Part shown: positions 7,517 through 17,244 of the stretch, piece after piece
Position numbering within the stretch: the stretch's first letter is position 1
Layout: every line of letters begins with the position of its first letter
Made by a program: the position numbers and the translations under genes
Origin: Bacillus wiedmannii
GTDB lineage: Bacteria; Bacillota; Bacilli; Bacillales; Bacillaceae_G
NCBI RefSeq assembly: GCF_001583695.1
Contig: NZ_LOBC01000028.1
Location: 394,423 to 458,422, forward strand
Direction of reading: 5' to 3'
DNA length: 64,000 nt
The notes under the pieces: model-generated
Seen by the model: the letters and a program-made list of their open reading frames with translations, nothing else
What the model was told of the DNA's origin: nothing
Database searches by the model: none

Positions 7517-8536
7517 TTAATTCATTATATAATTTATTCGATTAATGGTTTCTCGAAGTTTTTCTAACTCTTGCTCAGTATATATTACTTTCCCTGTTAA
7601 GATCTCATTTCTGAAGAACGTTACAATTTGCTCTCTATCTTTTAATCTCGGCGTTTTTTCTTCAGAAAGATCTAGCACTTCTTTCCCGCTCTCATTATAA
7701 AAATATACAATCGGTTTTACATTTTCCTTTACAATATCAACTTGCACTTCTTTCAAACAATTGTATAGAATATGCGATAGTTTCTTCGCTCTATATACTG
7801 GATTCCCTTCATTTTTCACTTGTATCGTTAATGAATCTTCACCTGTAATATATGCAAACGTCTCTTCTTTCTCTTCCTCTTGTTGATACTTGCCAATTTC
7901 ATCAATCATAAATGAATATATACTAGCATTGTCTTTCGTTAAGCCATGAATTAACTTCCCTGTCCATTCTTTCGTCTCAAGTACATACATACCCGTTTTA
8001 CTTAAAACAAGATGATGAATTCGAAAATCATTTCCACCGTGCTGATTTCTAATAAAAACATTCGGCATAATATGAAATTCATTATCTTTTATTATGCCTT
8101 GATCTACGAAGCCTCGCTTCATATAATGTAATGTTTCGTGTGTATTCACTTCAGCTCCATTTTTCGTATACTCTCGCAAATTTGCAATTAATTGTTGAAA
8201 CATATGTATTTCGTTACTATGCTTTTCTTGCACTTCACTGCGTTCTTTACTATGTTGCACAGCTAATTGATTTTTCAACATACGCATATTTTCAAGTTCT
8301 CTAGCTGCACTTATTTGTAAATCATTGTATTTCTTCTGTTCCATATTTTTTAATGTATTTTGTTGTTCTTTATGCTCTGTAACTGTAGCTGCAATTTCAT
8401 TTTCATACGTTTCAATTGCTTGTTTCTTTTCAAACTCTACTTGCTGACTCTCTGATTCTAGCTGCTTATTTTTATAGAACAGCACGAATGCTACAGCTAA
8501 TAATAATAAAATCACACCTATTAGCACATAATCCAT
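7517..8536 (-). CDS. NERD-domain (nuclease-related) membrane-anchored protein
   Basis: This 339-residue protein has one N-terminal membrane segment (residues 3-20), then a long charged coiled coil to about residue 115. A NERD domain follows around residues 135-260, with MPNVFIRNQHGGNDFRIHHL and VLETKEWTGK. The E-x-K of the second motif is the nuclease-like core of this domain. NERD proteins are thought to act on DNA, but their role is poorly defined. The start has AAAGGAG upstream. It is followed by the membrane gene at 6944-7510. Confidence 0.75.
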   Translation of the reverse strand: MDYVLIGVILLLLAVAFVLFYKNKQLESESQQVEFEKKQAIETYENEIAATVTEHKEQQNTLKNMEQKKYNDLQISAARELENMRMLKNQLAVQHSKERSEVQEKHSNEIHMFQQLIANLREYTKNGAEVNTHETLHYMKRGFVDQGIIKDNEFHIMPNVFIRNQHGGNDFRIHHLVLSKTGMYVLETKEWTGKLIHGLTKDNASIYSFMIDEIGKYQQEEEKEETFAYITGEDSLTIQVKNEGNPVYRAKKLSHILYNCLKEVQVDIVKENVKPIVYFYNESGKEVLDLSEEKTPRLKDREQIVTFFRNEILTGKVIYTEQELEKLRETINRINYIMN

Positions 8537-8633
8537 ATTTTTACTCCTTTATTTCATTTTCATTTATTTTTATAAACATCCATTATATTATACTATGCTT
8601 TCAATATACACTTTGTAAAAATTACATATTTTT

Positions 8634-8712
8634 AATAAAGAGGGACTTTAATAAGCGATTTTCCCCATTCCCCACTGATTGTTTCAGGTTGCCCGCAAAT
8701 AGCAGAATAAAA
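8634..8712. repeat. Possible short relative of the bcr1-like repeat
   Basis: This stretch shares ataaag, actttaat and the ccccactgatt block with the repeat at 62089-62242, but it is about half as long. It lies in the gap before the NERD gene. The similarity is by eye only. Confidence 0.25.
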
Positions 8713-8736
8713 GGCATCTCAGGCGAGATACCTTTT
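8709..8736 (-). terminator. Terminator of the lysozyme gene
   Basis: The arms aaaaggcatctc and gagatacctttt have one mismatch and a 4-nt loop, just past the stop codon. Confidence 0.65.
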
Positions 8737-8745
8737 ACGTGCATT

Positions 8746-9795
8746 TTATTGTACACCATACTGAATATAACTTGAATCATAGTATATCCAGCCATTTCCA
8801 CCTAAACCAAGCCAGCCATCTTGCTTACACCATACTATATAAGCCTCACCACGATGTAACTGTCTTATAACATTTCCATTTAATGATGGAGCATCCCGCA
8901 GATTCACATTATCACCAGTAATAGTCGCCACATAATGTTTATACTGAATGTAACTTGGATCATAGTATATCCATTCGTTTCCACCTAAAGCAAGCCAACC
9001 ATCTTGTTCACTCAAAACTTCATACGATTCTCCTCTATTTAGCTGGCGAATTACACTAGATTGTAAAGATGGTCCACTCCGTAAATTTACATTATCGCCT
9101 TTAATTACAGCAACGCCGTAGACTGCAGTAGCAGTACTAGGTGGAGAAACATTTCCACCACCATTTGTTCCATTTCCTTGCAAAGCTTCTAATGAAACCG
9201 CTGCTGATACGTCACAATTTCCTACTACACCTGAAATTCGACCAGAATCTGTGTATTGCCATGCTGTCCACTCTGTCCATCCACCAGCATCAGCAGGCGG
9301 CGTACTAGAGTATTTAGAAATCCAAAGTGGAATATCACTTAATCCATTAATTCCAAACTCATTAATATACCAAACTCCTGTATATAACATGACATCTTTT
9401 CCAGTAGCCTGTTTCACATAATTTATGAAACTCCTTGCCCAATTAGATATAGCAGTACCAGTTAAATTACTATTACTCGGATCTATCGGTGATTCTAAAT
9501 CTAAAACTGGCATTAAGTCTGTCTGATTGCTTTGTAATATGTTCACAAAATGTTTCGCTTCTGAAATTGCATCATTTAGTTCTGGATGTGCAAAATGGTA
9601 TGCACCGATTAATACATTCGCATTTCGCGCTGCTTGTACATTTTGAACCAAAGTAGGATCAAGATTATTCACACCTTCTGTCGCTTTTGCATACGCCGCT
9701 GAAATACCCGATCCCTTCACTGCATTCCAATCAATGTTCCCTTCCCAATGAGACACATCGATAAACGTAATGTTTGAACTAGATCTATCTTGCAT
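8746..9795 (-). CDS. GH25 lysozyme with two SH3b domains
   Basis: This 349-residue protein has a GH25 catalytic domain (about residues 8-205) opening with DVSHWEGNIDW and carrying the MPVLDLE acidic motif and a late WQYTDSG. A Gly/Asn/Pro linker follows, then two bacterial SH3 repeats, each with GDNVNLR, IRQL and WIYYD-SYIQY. It would cleave peptidoglycan. No signal peptide is visible: the protein starts MQDRSSSNITFIDVSHW. The frame extends 17 codons upstream, but this ATG has AGGAG 7 nt before it. Release would need lysis, a holin, or a role inside the sporangium. Confidence 0.85.
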   Translation of the reverse strand: MQDRSSSNITFIDVSHWEGNIDWNAVKGSGISAAYAKATEGVNNLDPTLVQNVQAARNANVLIGAYHFAHPELNDAISEAKHFVNILQSNQTDLMPVLDLESPIDPSNSNLTGTAISNWARSFINYVKQATGKDVMLYTGVWYINEFGINGLSDIPLWISKYSSTPPADAGGWTEWTAWQYTDSGRISGVVGNCDVSAAVSLEALQGNGTNGGGNVSPPSTATAVYGVAVIKGDNVNLRSGPSLQSSVIRQLNRGESYEVLSEQDGWLALGGNEWIYYDPSYIQYKHYVATITGDNVNLRDAPSLNGNVIRQLHRGEAYIVWCKQDGWLGLGGNGWIYYDSSYIQYGVQ

Positions 9796-9913
9796 ATAAA
9801 AGCTCCTATCAATTTTTTTCATTTCGTATACATACAATATGTACAACTTTAATAAAGAGTCACGACGTTTATACTATAGACATTGAGAGCAAACATATTT
9901 TATAAACAAAGTA

Positions 9914-9941
9914 AAAAGGCCTTGTAATTACAAGGCCTTTT
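9914..9941 (-). terminator. Terminator of the ABC exporter pair
   Basis: A perfect 14-bp palindrome (aaaaggccttgtaa and its complement) has the stop codon of the downstream subunit at its centre. Confidence 0.75.
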
Positions 9942-11694
9942 GTAAAATCCCTTTATTTTGTAGTAAATACATATTATAATACAACCCTTGCTCACTCAGT
10001 AATTCTTGATGTGTTCCTCTTTCTACTATTTCTCCATCATGCATAACAAAAATTTGATCTGCATCTTGAATTGTAGATAATCTGTGTGCAATTGCTATCG
10101 TCGTTCTCCCTTTTCGCATTTGCTGTAATGCTGTTTGGATCGCATCTTCTGTTTCTGTATCAATATTAGCTGTTGCTTCATCTAATACTAATACTTTCGG
10201 ATTCGTTGCTATCGTTCTAGCAAAAGCAATTAATTGGCGTTGACCACTAGAAAATGCAGCTCCTCTTTCTACTACTTCTGTTTCATACTGCTCTGGTAAT
10301 TTTTCAATAAACGTATTCGCTTGCACAAATTGTGCCGCTTCTTTTACTTCTTCATCCGTAATTTCTTCATTGTACATACGAATATTTTGTTTTACATTTC
10401 CCGCAAATAAAAATGCATCTTGCAATACGAGTCCTATTTTCTTTCTAATTTCTCGTTCTTCAAATTTCTCTAAATCCACACCATCTATTACAATATTTCC
10501 GGACTTAATATTATAAAATCGCATTAACAAATTCATAATGGTACTTTTTCCGCTACCAGTGTGCCCAACGAAAGCAACCGTTTGCCCTTGTTTCACGTGA
10601 AAAGATACATTTTTTAAAACATCACGTTTTCCATCATACGAAAAAGTAACATTTTTAAATTCAATTTCTCCATTAACAACTTGAGGATTTCCATCCCCTT
10701 TTTGAACTGGAGCTAAATCTTTCTCATCCATTAAATGAAATACACGTGATGATGAAACAAGTGCCTGTTGGAAAAATGATAATTTCATCATCATCTCATT
10801 TACAGGCTGGAAGAAACGATGTATATAATTAACAAACGCATATAAGACACCTACTTCAACAGGACTCTTCAAAGCATCAATTCCAAATAAACCAAGTACT
10901 AACGCAATAGCCACAATATGAACTAAATCAGTTGCTGGACGTAAAAGTAACGCGTCTAATTTTAACGTCCGCCGCCCTGCACTATAATGTTTATTATTCA
11001 CTTCTTCAAACTCTTTTCTCATACGCTTTTCTTGCCTGAACACTTGAACAATATTCATTCCTTGAATGGACTCATTCAACTTTGCATTTAACACGCTTAA
11101 TTGATTACGTACTTCTAAATAAAAGGCTGCACTCTTCCGGCGATATAGCACCATAATTGCAAACATTATCGGAATTAATACGAGAGAAAATAGGGCTAGT
11201 TTTACATTTAATAAAAACATTGCTACTAAAATACCTATTAAAAAGACTACATTTTTGACAAATGTGGATAATACACTGACATAAAAATCTTTAATTGCTT
11301 CCGTATCATTCGTTATGCGCGATACAAGCGTACCAATCGGCGTACGATCAAAGAAACTTAATGACAACTTTTGAACATGATCATATACTTCAACACGCAT
11401 ATCTTGAACAATTTTAAAAGCGATATTTTGAAAATATAATAAGTCTAAATAAGTAAATAATACTTTTAATAAGTGAGCAATAAGATACACTACAAATAGA
11501 GTAACAAGTGCTGATTGATCAAAGTTACGTGGTACTAAATGTTCATCAAGAAATTGTTTAATTAAAAAAGGACCCATCATTTCAGTTACAGTTGCACCAA
11601 CTAAAAAGATAAATGCTAAAGATAGCAACCTTTTATATGGCTTCATATAAGAAAGTAATCTACTTAAATCACTCCGCTTCTTGCCGGTCATCAT
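9928..11694 (-). CDS. ABC exporter subunit, BmrD/YheH-like
   Basis: This 588-residue half-transporter has six N-terminal membrane segments and a C-terminal ATPase with GHTGSGKST, an altered signature SSGQRQL, and VLVLDEATANID containing the catalytic glutamate. It resembles B. subtilis YheH/BmrD but lacks that protein's long insertion near the N-terminus. It overlaps the upstream subunit by 4 nt, and two ATGs lie in tandem after GGAGG. The pair would form a heterodimeric drug or lipid exporter in which this subunit supplies the active ATP site residues. Confidence 0.8.
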   Translation of the reverse strand: MMTGKKRSDLSRLLSYMKPYKRLLSLAFIFLVGATVTEMMGPFLIKQFLDEHLVPRNFDQSALVTLFVVYLIAHLLKVLFTYLDLLYFQNIAFKIVQDMRVEVYDHVQKLSLSFFDRTPIGTLVSRITNDTEAIKDFYVSVLSTFVKNVVFLIGILVAMFLLNVKLALFSLVLIPIMFAIMVLYRRKSAAFYLEVRNQLSVLNAKLNESIQGMNIVQVFRQEKRMRKEFEEVNNKHYSAGRRTLKLDALLLRPATDLVHIVAIALVLGLFGIDALKSPVEVGVLYAFVNYIHRFFQPVNEMMMKLSFFQQALVSSSRVFHLMDEKDLAPVQKGDGNPQVVNGEIEFKNVTFSYDGKRDVLKNVSFHVKQGQTVAFVGHTGSGKSTIMNLLMRFYNIKSGNIVIDGVDLEKFEEREIRKKIGLVLQDAFLFAGNVKQNIRMYNEEITDEEVKEAAQFVQANTFIEKLPEQYETEVVERGAAFSSGQRQLIAFARTIATNPKVLVLDEATANIDTETEDAIQTALQQMRKGRTTIAIAHRLSTIQDADQIFVMHDGEIVERGTHQELLSEQGLYYNMYLLQNKGILQKAL

Positions 11695-13442
11695 ACGCCT
11701 CCTTTCTCGACTAATGCTTCTAACTGCTGGCTCTCGTACATTTCTTTATACCAACCGTTTTCTTCCATTAATTGTTCATGTGTACCTCGTTGTACAATTC
11801 TGCCTTCATCCACAACAAGTATAAGATTGGCATGTTGAATTGCACTTAAACGATGAGCAGTAATAATCGTTGTTTTTCCTGCTCTTTCCCTCTTTAATGC
11901 ATTTAAAATCGTTTCTTCTGTTTTTGCATCTACCGCTGATAAACAATCATCTAAAATTAAAATTTCCGCATTCGTTAATAAAGCACGTGCAATAGAGATT
12001 CTCTGTTTTTGGCCTCCAGATAACGAAACGCCTCTTTCTCCCACTACCGTTTCATACCCTTCTGAAAATTGGAGGATGTCATTATGAATACAAGCAATCT
12101 CTGCAGCGCGGGTTATTTCATTATATGTAGCATCCGCCTTTCCGAAGGCAATATTCTCCCCAATACTCGCTGAAAATAAAAAATGATCTTGCGGCACGTA
12201 TGAAATGGCAGAACGGACACCGTAAAGTGTTACATCGCGAATATCCCGCTCCCCAACTTTTAATTCACCATTAAAATGGTCATACTCACGAATTAGACAT
12301 TTTAATAAAGTCGTTTTCCCGGCACCTGTACGTCCGACCACTCCTAGTGTTTCACCCTTCTTTAAATCAAAGTGAACATCTATTAGCTGTAACAATTCAT
12401 TTTTCTTATATGAAAATGAATCAACCGCAAATGTAACATCACCGCTCGCTATTGTATGCACAGCATCTTCTCTATTTACTACATCTGATTTTTGAGAGAG
12501 AATTTTTTCTACACGGTCATACGAAGCACGCCCACGCTCCATAATATTAAACAACCACCCAAAGGCTAACATTGGCCAAACGAGGGTACCTAAATACGTT
12601 GTAAATGTAACGAGATCACCTACAGTTAATTCCCCTCTCACAACTAATACTGACCCGTAACATACTGCAATTAAAAAAGAAAATCCAACGATAAGTGAGA
12701 TTGTCGGATCAAACAACGAATCAATACGTGCGACTAACATATTTTTATGTACAACATCTTCTGACTTTTTTCGGAATGCTTGTAAATCTTCTTTCTCTTG
12801 TCCAATTGATCGAATTACCTTCATCCCACTCATACTCTCTTGCACTTTATCATTGATTTCCGAAAACGATTGCTGCGCTTTATGAAACCTTTTATGTAAT
12901 AACGTTCCATAATAGTTTGTCGAAATCGCTACAATCGGCATTGGAATTAAGCTTAACAATGTTAACTTCCAACTAATTGTAAAACCCATCGCTACGAGTA
13001 CACATCCCCCAACTGCTAATGAGTCAACCAATGTTAAAACGCCCGATCCAGCAGTTTGTTGAATCGCCTGAATATCATTAGTCGCATGCGCCATCAAATC
13101 ACCCGTACGACGTGATTGATAAAAAGATGGACTCATCTTCGTAAAATGTTCGTATAAATTCTTCCGTAATTGACGAGCTAGTTTTAACGAAGATCCAAAA
13201 ATCATAATACGCCATAAATAACGTAATATATACATAGTAATCCCTACAACTACTAACAAAATAACCCACTTCAACAACTTTTCAGATGTTAATGTTCCAT
13301 TATTAATTTCATCTACTACAATACCTAGTACTTTCGGGGCTACAAGTTCAAGAAGCGCGACACCAAATAACATAATAATTCCGATTATGTACGCTCGTTT
13401 TTCTTGTTTAAAAAACCAAGCTAAATTAATAAATACTTTCAT
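11691..13442 (-). CDS. ABC exporter subunit, BmrC/YheI-like
   Basis: This 583-residue half-transporter begins MKVFINLAWFFKQEKRAYI and has six membrane segments. Its ATPase has GRTGAGKTT, a canonical LSGGQKQ, and ILILDDCLSA, where Asp replaces the catalytic Glu. That degenerate site is characteristic of the BmrC-type partner in heterodimeric exporters. Together with the downstream subunit it should make a multidrug exporter with one functional ATP site. No BmrB-type leader peptide was seen upstream. The start has GGGAGGAGG. Confidence 0.82.
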   Translation of the reverse strand: MKVFINLAWFFKQEKRAYIIGIIMLFGVALLELVAPKVLGIVVDEINNGTLTSEKLLKWVILLVVVGITMYILRYLWRIMIFGSSLKLARQLRKNLYEHFTKMSPSFYQSRRTGDLMAHATNDIQAIQQTAGSGVLTLVDSLAVGGCVLVAMGFTISWKLTLLSLIPMPIVAISTNYYGTLLHKRFHKAQQSFSEINDKVQESMSGMKVIRSIGQEKEDLQAFRKKSEDVVHKNMLVARIDSLFDPTISLIVGFSFLIAVCYGSVLVVRGELTVGDLVTFTTYLGTLVWPMLAFGWLFNIMERGRASYDRVEKILSQKSDVVNREDAVHTIASGDVTFAVDSFSYKKNELLQLIDVHFDLKKGETLGVVGRTGAGKTTLLKCLIREYDHFNGELKVGERDIRDVTLYGVRSAISYVPQDHFLFSASIGENIAFGKADATYNEITRAAEIACIHNDILQFSEGYETVVGERGVSLSGGQKQRISIARALLTNAEILILDDCLSAVDAKTEETILNALKRERAGKTTIITAHRLSAIQHANLILVVDEGRIVQRGTHEQLMEENGWYKEMYESQQLEALVEKGGV

Positions 13443-13534
13443 TTTTATCCTCCTCCCTTAAAATGAGCGATGTTTTCATTTTACCAAAAATACAGAATTT
13501 TTAAAAGTTTTAAACACTTTAAAAGTCCAATAGG

Positions 13535-13561
13535 AAAGGGCACTCTTATCGAGTGCCCTTT
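13535..13561 (-). terminator. Terminator of yneF
   Basis: The perfect 11-bp stem aaagggcactc/gagtgcccttt has a 5-nt loop. Confidence 0.75.
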
Positions 13562-13566
13562 AGCGC

Positions 13567-13788
13567 TTATTTTGTTTGTTGCTTGCTCATCGCGCTCATC
13601 ATTTGATTGATTTTCTTTTGGGAAGGTTTTTGTCCCATTTGCATCATCATCATTTTTAACATTTGTTCATTAATTGGTGGATTTTTTTCTAAGTAGTTCA
13701 TCATGTATTTGCGGGCAATGAAAAATCCTAACGCCACGCCTGCTACTAGTGCTACTACGCCCACTAGAATACCTAACCAAATTGGCAT
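13567..13788 (-). CDS. yneF: YneF/UPF0154 membrane protein
   Basis: This 73-residue protein has one N-terminal membrane segment (residues 4-24), then the conserved [22 protein letters not shown] and a basic Met/Gln-rich tail. It matches the UPF0154 family by sequence. The position after tkt and sirA is the B. subtilis order tkt-yneE-yneF. Its role is unknown. The ribosome site is AAGGAGG. Confidence 0.9.
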   Translation of the reverse strand: MPIWLGILVGVVALVAGVALGFFIARKYMMNYLEKNPPINEQMLKMMMMQMGQKPSQKKINQMMSAMSKQQTK

Positions 13789-13866
13789 ATATTTTCCTCC
13801 TTCATGTTGTCTACCTTACAGTGTACTAAAACCTTTTCAATAAGACAAGATACAATTCGACATTTT

Positions 13867-14307
13867 TTACACATATGTTCGTACTTGTTTTAGAGGATTC
13901 AGCCATCCGTACTTTGTATTTTCATAATCCATTGCTAAAAATGTTAATTCACACTTCCTTAGTACTTCAAAGAAAGTCGTTTCCATAGAAACGTTTCCAG
14001 AGGTATTCATGCGAATGTAGTGCGGTTTCACCATTATTTCGCCGTATTCCGCTCCTGTATAAAGTGTATGTGTATGATGTGTTCGATCATATTTACCAAG
14101 AACGCGCAAAGCTTGTTCTAATTTATGGTGAATTTTCATTACTTGTAATGGCATCGTTATATACATCATTTGTTTATATAACACTTTTTTCTCCGAAAGG
14201 GACCCAGATTCTGAAAATCGAGCAAATAAATCAAAAAACAAATATTCACGACCAAAGTAAGCTTTCGCAATATCCTCTTGAATTAAATACAATTCATACG
14301 TTTTCAT
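13867..14307 (-). CDS. sirA: Sporulation inhibitor of replication SirA
   Basis: This 146-residue protein resembles B. subtilis SirA/YneE, with YLIQEDIAKAYFGRE at the N-terminus and TTFFEVLRKCELTFLAMD then KYGWLNPLK at the C-terminus. In B. subtilis SirA is made under Spo0A control and binds DnaA domain I to block new rounds of replication. The order tkt-sirA-yneF is conserved. The start ATG follows GGGAGG. Confidence 0.88.
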   Translation of the reverse strand: MKTYELYLIQEDIAKAYFGREYLFFDLFARFSESGSLSEKKVLYKQMMYITMPLQVMKIHHKLEQALRVLGKYDRTHHTHTLYTGAEYGEIMVKPHYIRMNTSGNVSMETTFFEVLRKCELTFLAMDYENTKYGWLNPLKQVRTYV

Positions 14308-14425
14308 CTTTCGCCTCCCAATCTGGACAACCTTTTCCCTTCATTATATAGAAGAAATTTTGCAATGATTGTCTGACTGCGGAGAGATAAAAAACTTTTT
14401 CTGTCGAAAAAACTCATTTACATAG

Positions 14426-14454
14426 AAAAACCTCTCCATGCCGGAGAGATTTTT
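14426..14454 (-). terminator. Terminator of tkt
   Basis: The stem ctctcc/ggagag is flanked by A5 and T5 runs and has a 5-nt loop. Confidence 0.7.
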
Positions 14455-14463
14455 CTAAAATCA

Positions 14464-16464
14464 TTAAAGCATTTCTTTTACTTTACGAACAACGTTCTCT
14501 ACAGTAAATCCATACTCTTCCATAATCTTCTCACCAGGAGCAGAAGCACCGAATGTATCGATACCTAACACATCTCCGTCAAGACCTACGTAACGGTGCC
14601 ATCCGAATGTAGCACCCATTTCGATTGCGAAACGTTTTGTTACTGCTTTTGGTAATACAGATTCTTTGTACTCAGCAGTTTGAGCTTCAAAGCGATCCAT
14701 AGATGGCATGCTGACAACAGCTGCGTCAACGCCGTCTACTGCTAGAGCTTTTTGTGCTTCAACAGCTAGACTTACTTCAGATCCAGTTGCAAGTAAGATT
14801 ACATCAGCTGTTTCTTTCTTGCTTGCAGAAACTACATATGCACCTTTTGCTACTTTTTCATACGTATCGTCTTTTGCACCTTCTAATGTTGGAAGGTCTT
14901 GACGAGTTAATACTAAAGCAGTTGGTTTGTTTGTAGATTCTAGAGCTAGTCTCCAAGCTGCAACAGATTCGTTACCATCAGCTGGACGAATAACAGATAC
15001 ATTTGGCATTGCACGTAGCGCTGCTAATTGCTCGACTGGCTCATGTGTTGGACCATCTTCACCAACAGCGATACTGTCGTGTGTGAATACATACGTTACT
15101 GGCAATTGCATTAATGCTGCAAGACGAATTGCTGGACGTAAGTAGTCAGAGAATACGAAGAACGTACCACCGTAAGTTTTTAAACCGCCATGTAGTGCAA
15201 TACCGTTCATTGCTGCACCCATTGCGAACTCACGTACACCGTACCAAATGTTCTTTCCGCTGTAATCATCTCTTGTAAAGTCTTTTTCGTTATTCATGTA
15301 TGTTTTGTTAGAACCAGCAAGGTCAGCAGATCCACCGAAGAATGATGGTACAGACTCTGCAATTGCATTAATTACAGCACCTGAAGAATTACGAGTTGCT
15401 GCTTTTGATCCTAATTCATAAGTTGGTAAGTTTTGCTCCCAACCTTCTGGAAGAAGACCATTCATTGCCGCTTGTAATTCGTTTGCTAATTCTGGGTATG
15501 CTTGTGCATATTCACCTAGCATAGTGTTCCAGGCTGCTTGCGCAGTTTCACCAACATCTTGTACAGTTTTACGGAAGTTGTCATATACTTCTTCTGCTAC
15601 ATGGAAGTCTTGCTCAGCAGTCCAAGCATATGCTTCTTTCGTTAATTTTGTTTCGTCTACACCAAGTGGAGAACCATGTGAAGCTGATTTTCCTGATTTG
15701 TTTGGAGAACCGAAACCAATTGTCGTTCTTACTTCAATTAGCGTTGGGCGTTTTTCGTCAGCTTTCGCTTCTTCGATTGCTTTCGCGATAGCTTCAATAT
15801 CGTTTCCATCCTCAACACGGATTACTTGCCATCCGTATGCTTTGTAACGATCTTCTACACTTTCAGAGAATGAACGATTTAAATCGCCATCTAATGAAAT
15901 ATCGTTTGAATCATAAAGCACAACAAGACGACCTAATTGTAAATGAGCAGCTAATGAAGATGCTTCAGCAGAAACGCCTTCCATTAAATCTCCATCACCA
16001 CAAATAGCGTATGTATGATGATCTACTACATTATACGCATCACGGTTATATTTAGCCGCTAAATGTCTTTCAGCCATTGCCATACCTACAGCAGTTGCAA
16101 TACCTTGTCCAAGTGGACCAGTAGTTGCGTCTACACCTGCTGTATGACCGTACTCAGGATGTCCTGGAGTTTTGCTTCCCCATTGACGGAAGTTCTTTAA
16201 GTCATCCATTGTTAGATCATAACCAGATAGGTGAAGTAGGCTGTATAGTAACATTGAACCATGACCTGCAGATAATACGAAACGATCACGGTTAAACCAC
16301 GTTGGGTTATTTGGATTGTGTTTCATAAATTGAGTCCATAATGTATAAGCCATTGGTGCTGCACCCATTGGCATTCCTGGGTGACCAGAGTTTGCTTTTT
16401 CAATCGCATCGATGGATAATGTGCGAATCGTGTTGATAGAAAGTTGTTCGATTGAATGTGACAT
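14464..16464 (-). CDS. tkt: Transketolase
   Basis: This 666-residue thiamine-diphosphate enzyme of the non-oxidative pentose phosphate pathway has [12 protein letters not shown]-type N-terminal residues and [13 protein letters not shown] for Mg/ThDP binding. A central [12 protein letters not shown] and the donor-binding [16 protein letters not shown] complete the expected set, at full length for bacterial transketolases. The frame extends 14 codons upstream, but the ATG of MSHSIEQL follows AAGGGAAG at 6 nt. It is a single-gene unit with its own terminator. Confidence 0.97.
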   Translation of the reverse strand: MSHSIEQLSINTIRTLSIDAIEKANSGHPGMPMGAAPMAYTLWTQFMKHNPNNPTWFNRDRFVLSAGHGSMLLYSLLHLSGYDLTMDDLKNFRQWGSKTPGHPEYGHTAGVDATTGPLGQGIATAVGMAMAERHLAAKYNRDAYNVVDHHTYAICGDGDLMEGVSAEASSLAAHLQLGRLVVLYDSNDISLDGDLNRSFSESVEDRYKAYGWQVIRVEDGNDIEAIAKAIEEAKADEKRPTLIEVRTTIGFGSPNKSGKSASHGSPLGVDETKLTKEAYAWTAEQDFHVAEEVYDNFRKTVQDVGETAQAAWNTMLGEYAQAYPELANELQAAMNGLLPEGWEQNLPTYELGSKAATRNSSGAVINAIAESVPSFFGGSADLAGSNKTYMNNEKDFTRDDYSGKNIWYGVREFAMGAAMNGIALHGGLKTYGGTFFVFSDYLRPAIRLAALMQLPVTYVFTHDSIAVGEDGPTHEPVEQLAALRAMPNVSVIRPADGNESVAAWRLALESTNKPTALVLTRQDLPTLEGAKDDTYEKVAKGAYVVSASKKETADVILLATGSEVSLAVEAQKALAVDGVDAAVVSMPSMDRFEAQTAEYKESVLPKAVTKRFAIEMGATFGWHRYVGLDGDVLGIDTFGASAPGEKIMEEYGFTVENVVRKVKEML

Positions 16465-16687
16465 GCTATTCTTCCCTTCGCTTATATTAGTAAACGTTTT
16501 ATACATTTATATGATAGCTTCCCACGCAAGATTATACAACATGTATCGACAAATATGTTGATATTTTTTTGGTTTTTCATAAAAAAATCAGTGATTTCGG
16601 GAATGTATGGGTATTCAATATGACATACTTTTTCATTATTTTTATTTTAAAAAGAAAGGGAATTATCTGTATATTTATTCATCATTT

Positions 16688-17170
16688 TCAAATTCCATAA
16701 TGCAAAATATATCCTTCCCCATTTTTCACTCTGCAAAGCAAACGAATAAAAGAATTTAAATCTTGGCATAATTTATCTCGATCAAATACGTATCTTTCAT
16801 ATTCTCCATCAGTATTATTATCATTTTCCCATTGAAACTGCCCTGTCAGTTCGATTGTTTCTGGCGCTAGAGAAAGCATATTAACTAGCGAACAAAATAA
16901 CTGTTCTGCTATCACTGCCCCTTGCTGTTCTATTTTCGTAATACCATAATAGTGAATTCCAAATCCTTCTGCTCTTTTCGCTGGATAATAGGTCGGAATC
17001 AAATGGGTAAAATCTAATAGATATACGATTAGCTCATCACTTAATACAACACACTCATCTATCGTTGCCTTTTCTTTATATAGAAAACAAAGTTCAATCC
17101 AATCTATACCTATAAAATCCAACCCTTTTTCTTCATTCGAAACAAATACAAACTCGTGCTGTAAAGCCAA
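16688..17170 (-). CDS. Hypothetical protein, about 160 residues
   Basis: A soluble protein beginning MALQHEFVFVSNEEKGLDF and ending CRVKNGEGYILHYGI, with no membrane segment, signal or recognised motif. The frame runs up to an ATG at 17221, but that ATG is inside the phn terminator. A TTG 51 nt downstream follows GGGGGG at 5 nt and is the realistic start. It lies alone between the phn operon and tkt. Confidence 0.6.
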   Translation of the reverse strand: MALQHEFVFVSNEEKGLDFIGIDWIELCFLYKEKATIDECVVLSDELIVYLLDFTHLIPTYYPAKRAEGFGIHYYGITKIEQQGAVIAEQLFCSLVNMLSLAPETIELTGQFQWENDNNTDGEYERYVFDRDKLCQDLNSFIRLLCRVKNGEGYILHYGI

Positions 17171-17215
17171 ATTATCCCCCCTATTGCTCACATTTATTAT
17201 TCTTATTATATAAAA

Positions 17216-17236
17216 AAGCACCTTTTATAGGTGCTT
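17216..17236 (-). terminator. Terminator of the phn operon
   Basis: The perfect 8-bp stem aagcacct/aggtgctt is followed on the minus strand by TTTTTTATA. Confidence 0.75.
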
Positions 17237-17244
17237 AAAATAAA

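Noticed and set aside
17171-17221. Longer N-terminus for the 160-residue hypothetical protein
   Set aside because: Its ATG lies within the phn terminator stem; the TTG behind GGGGGG is better supported.
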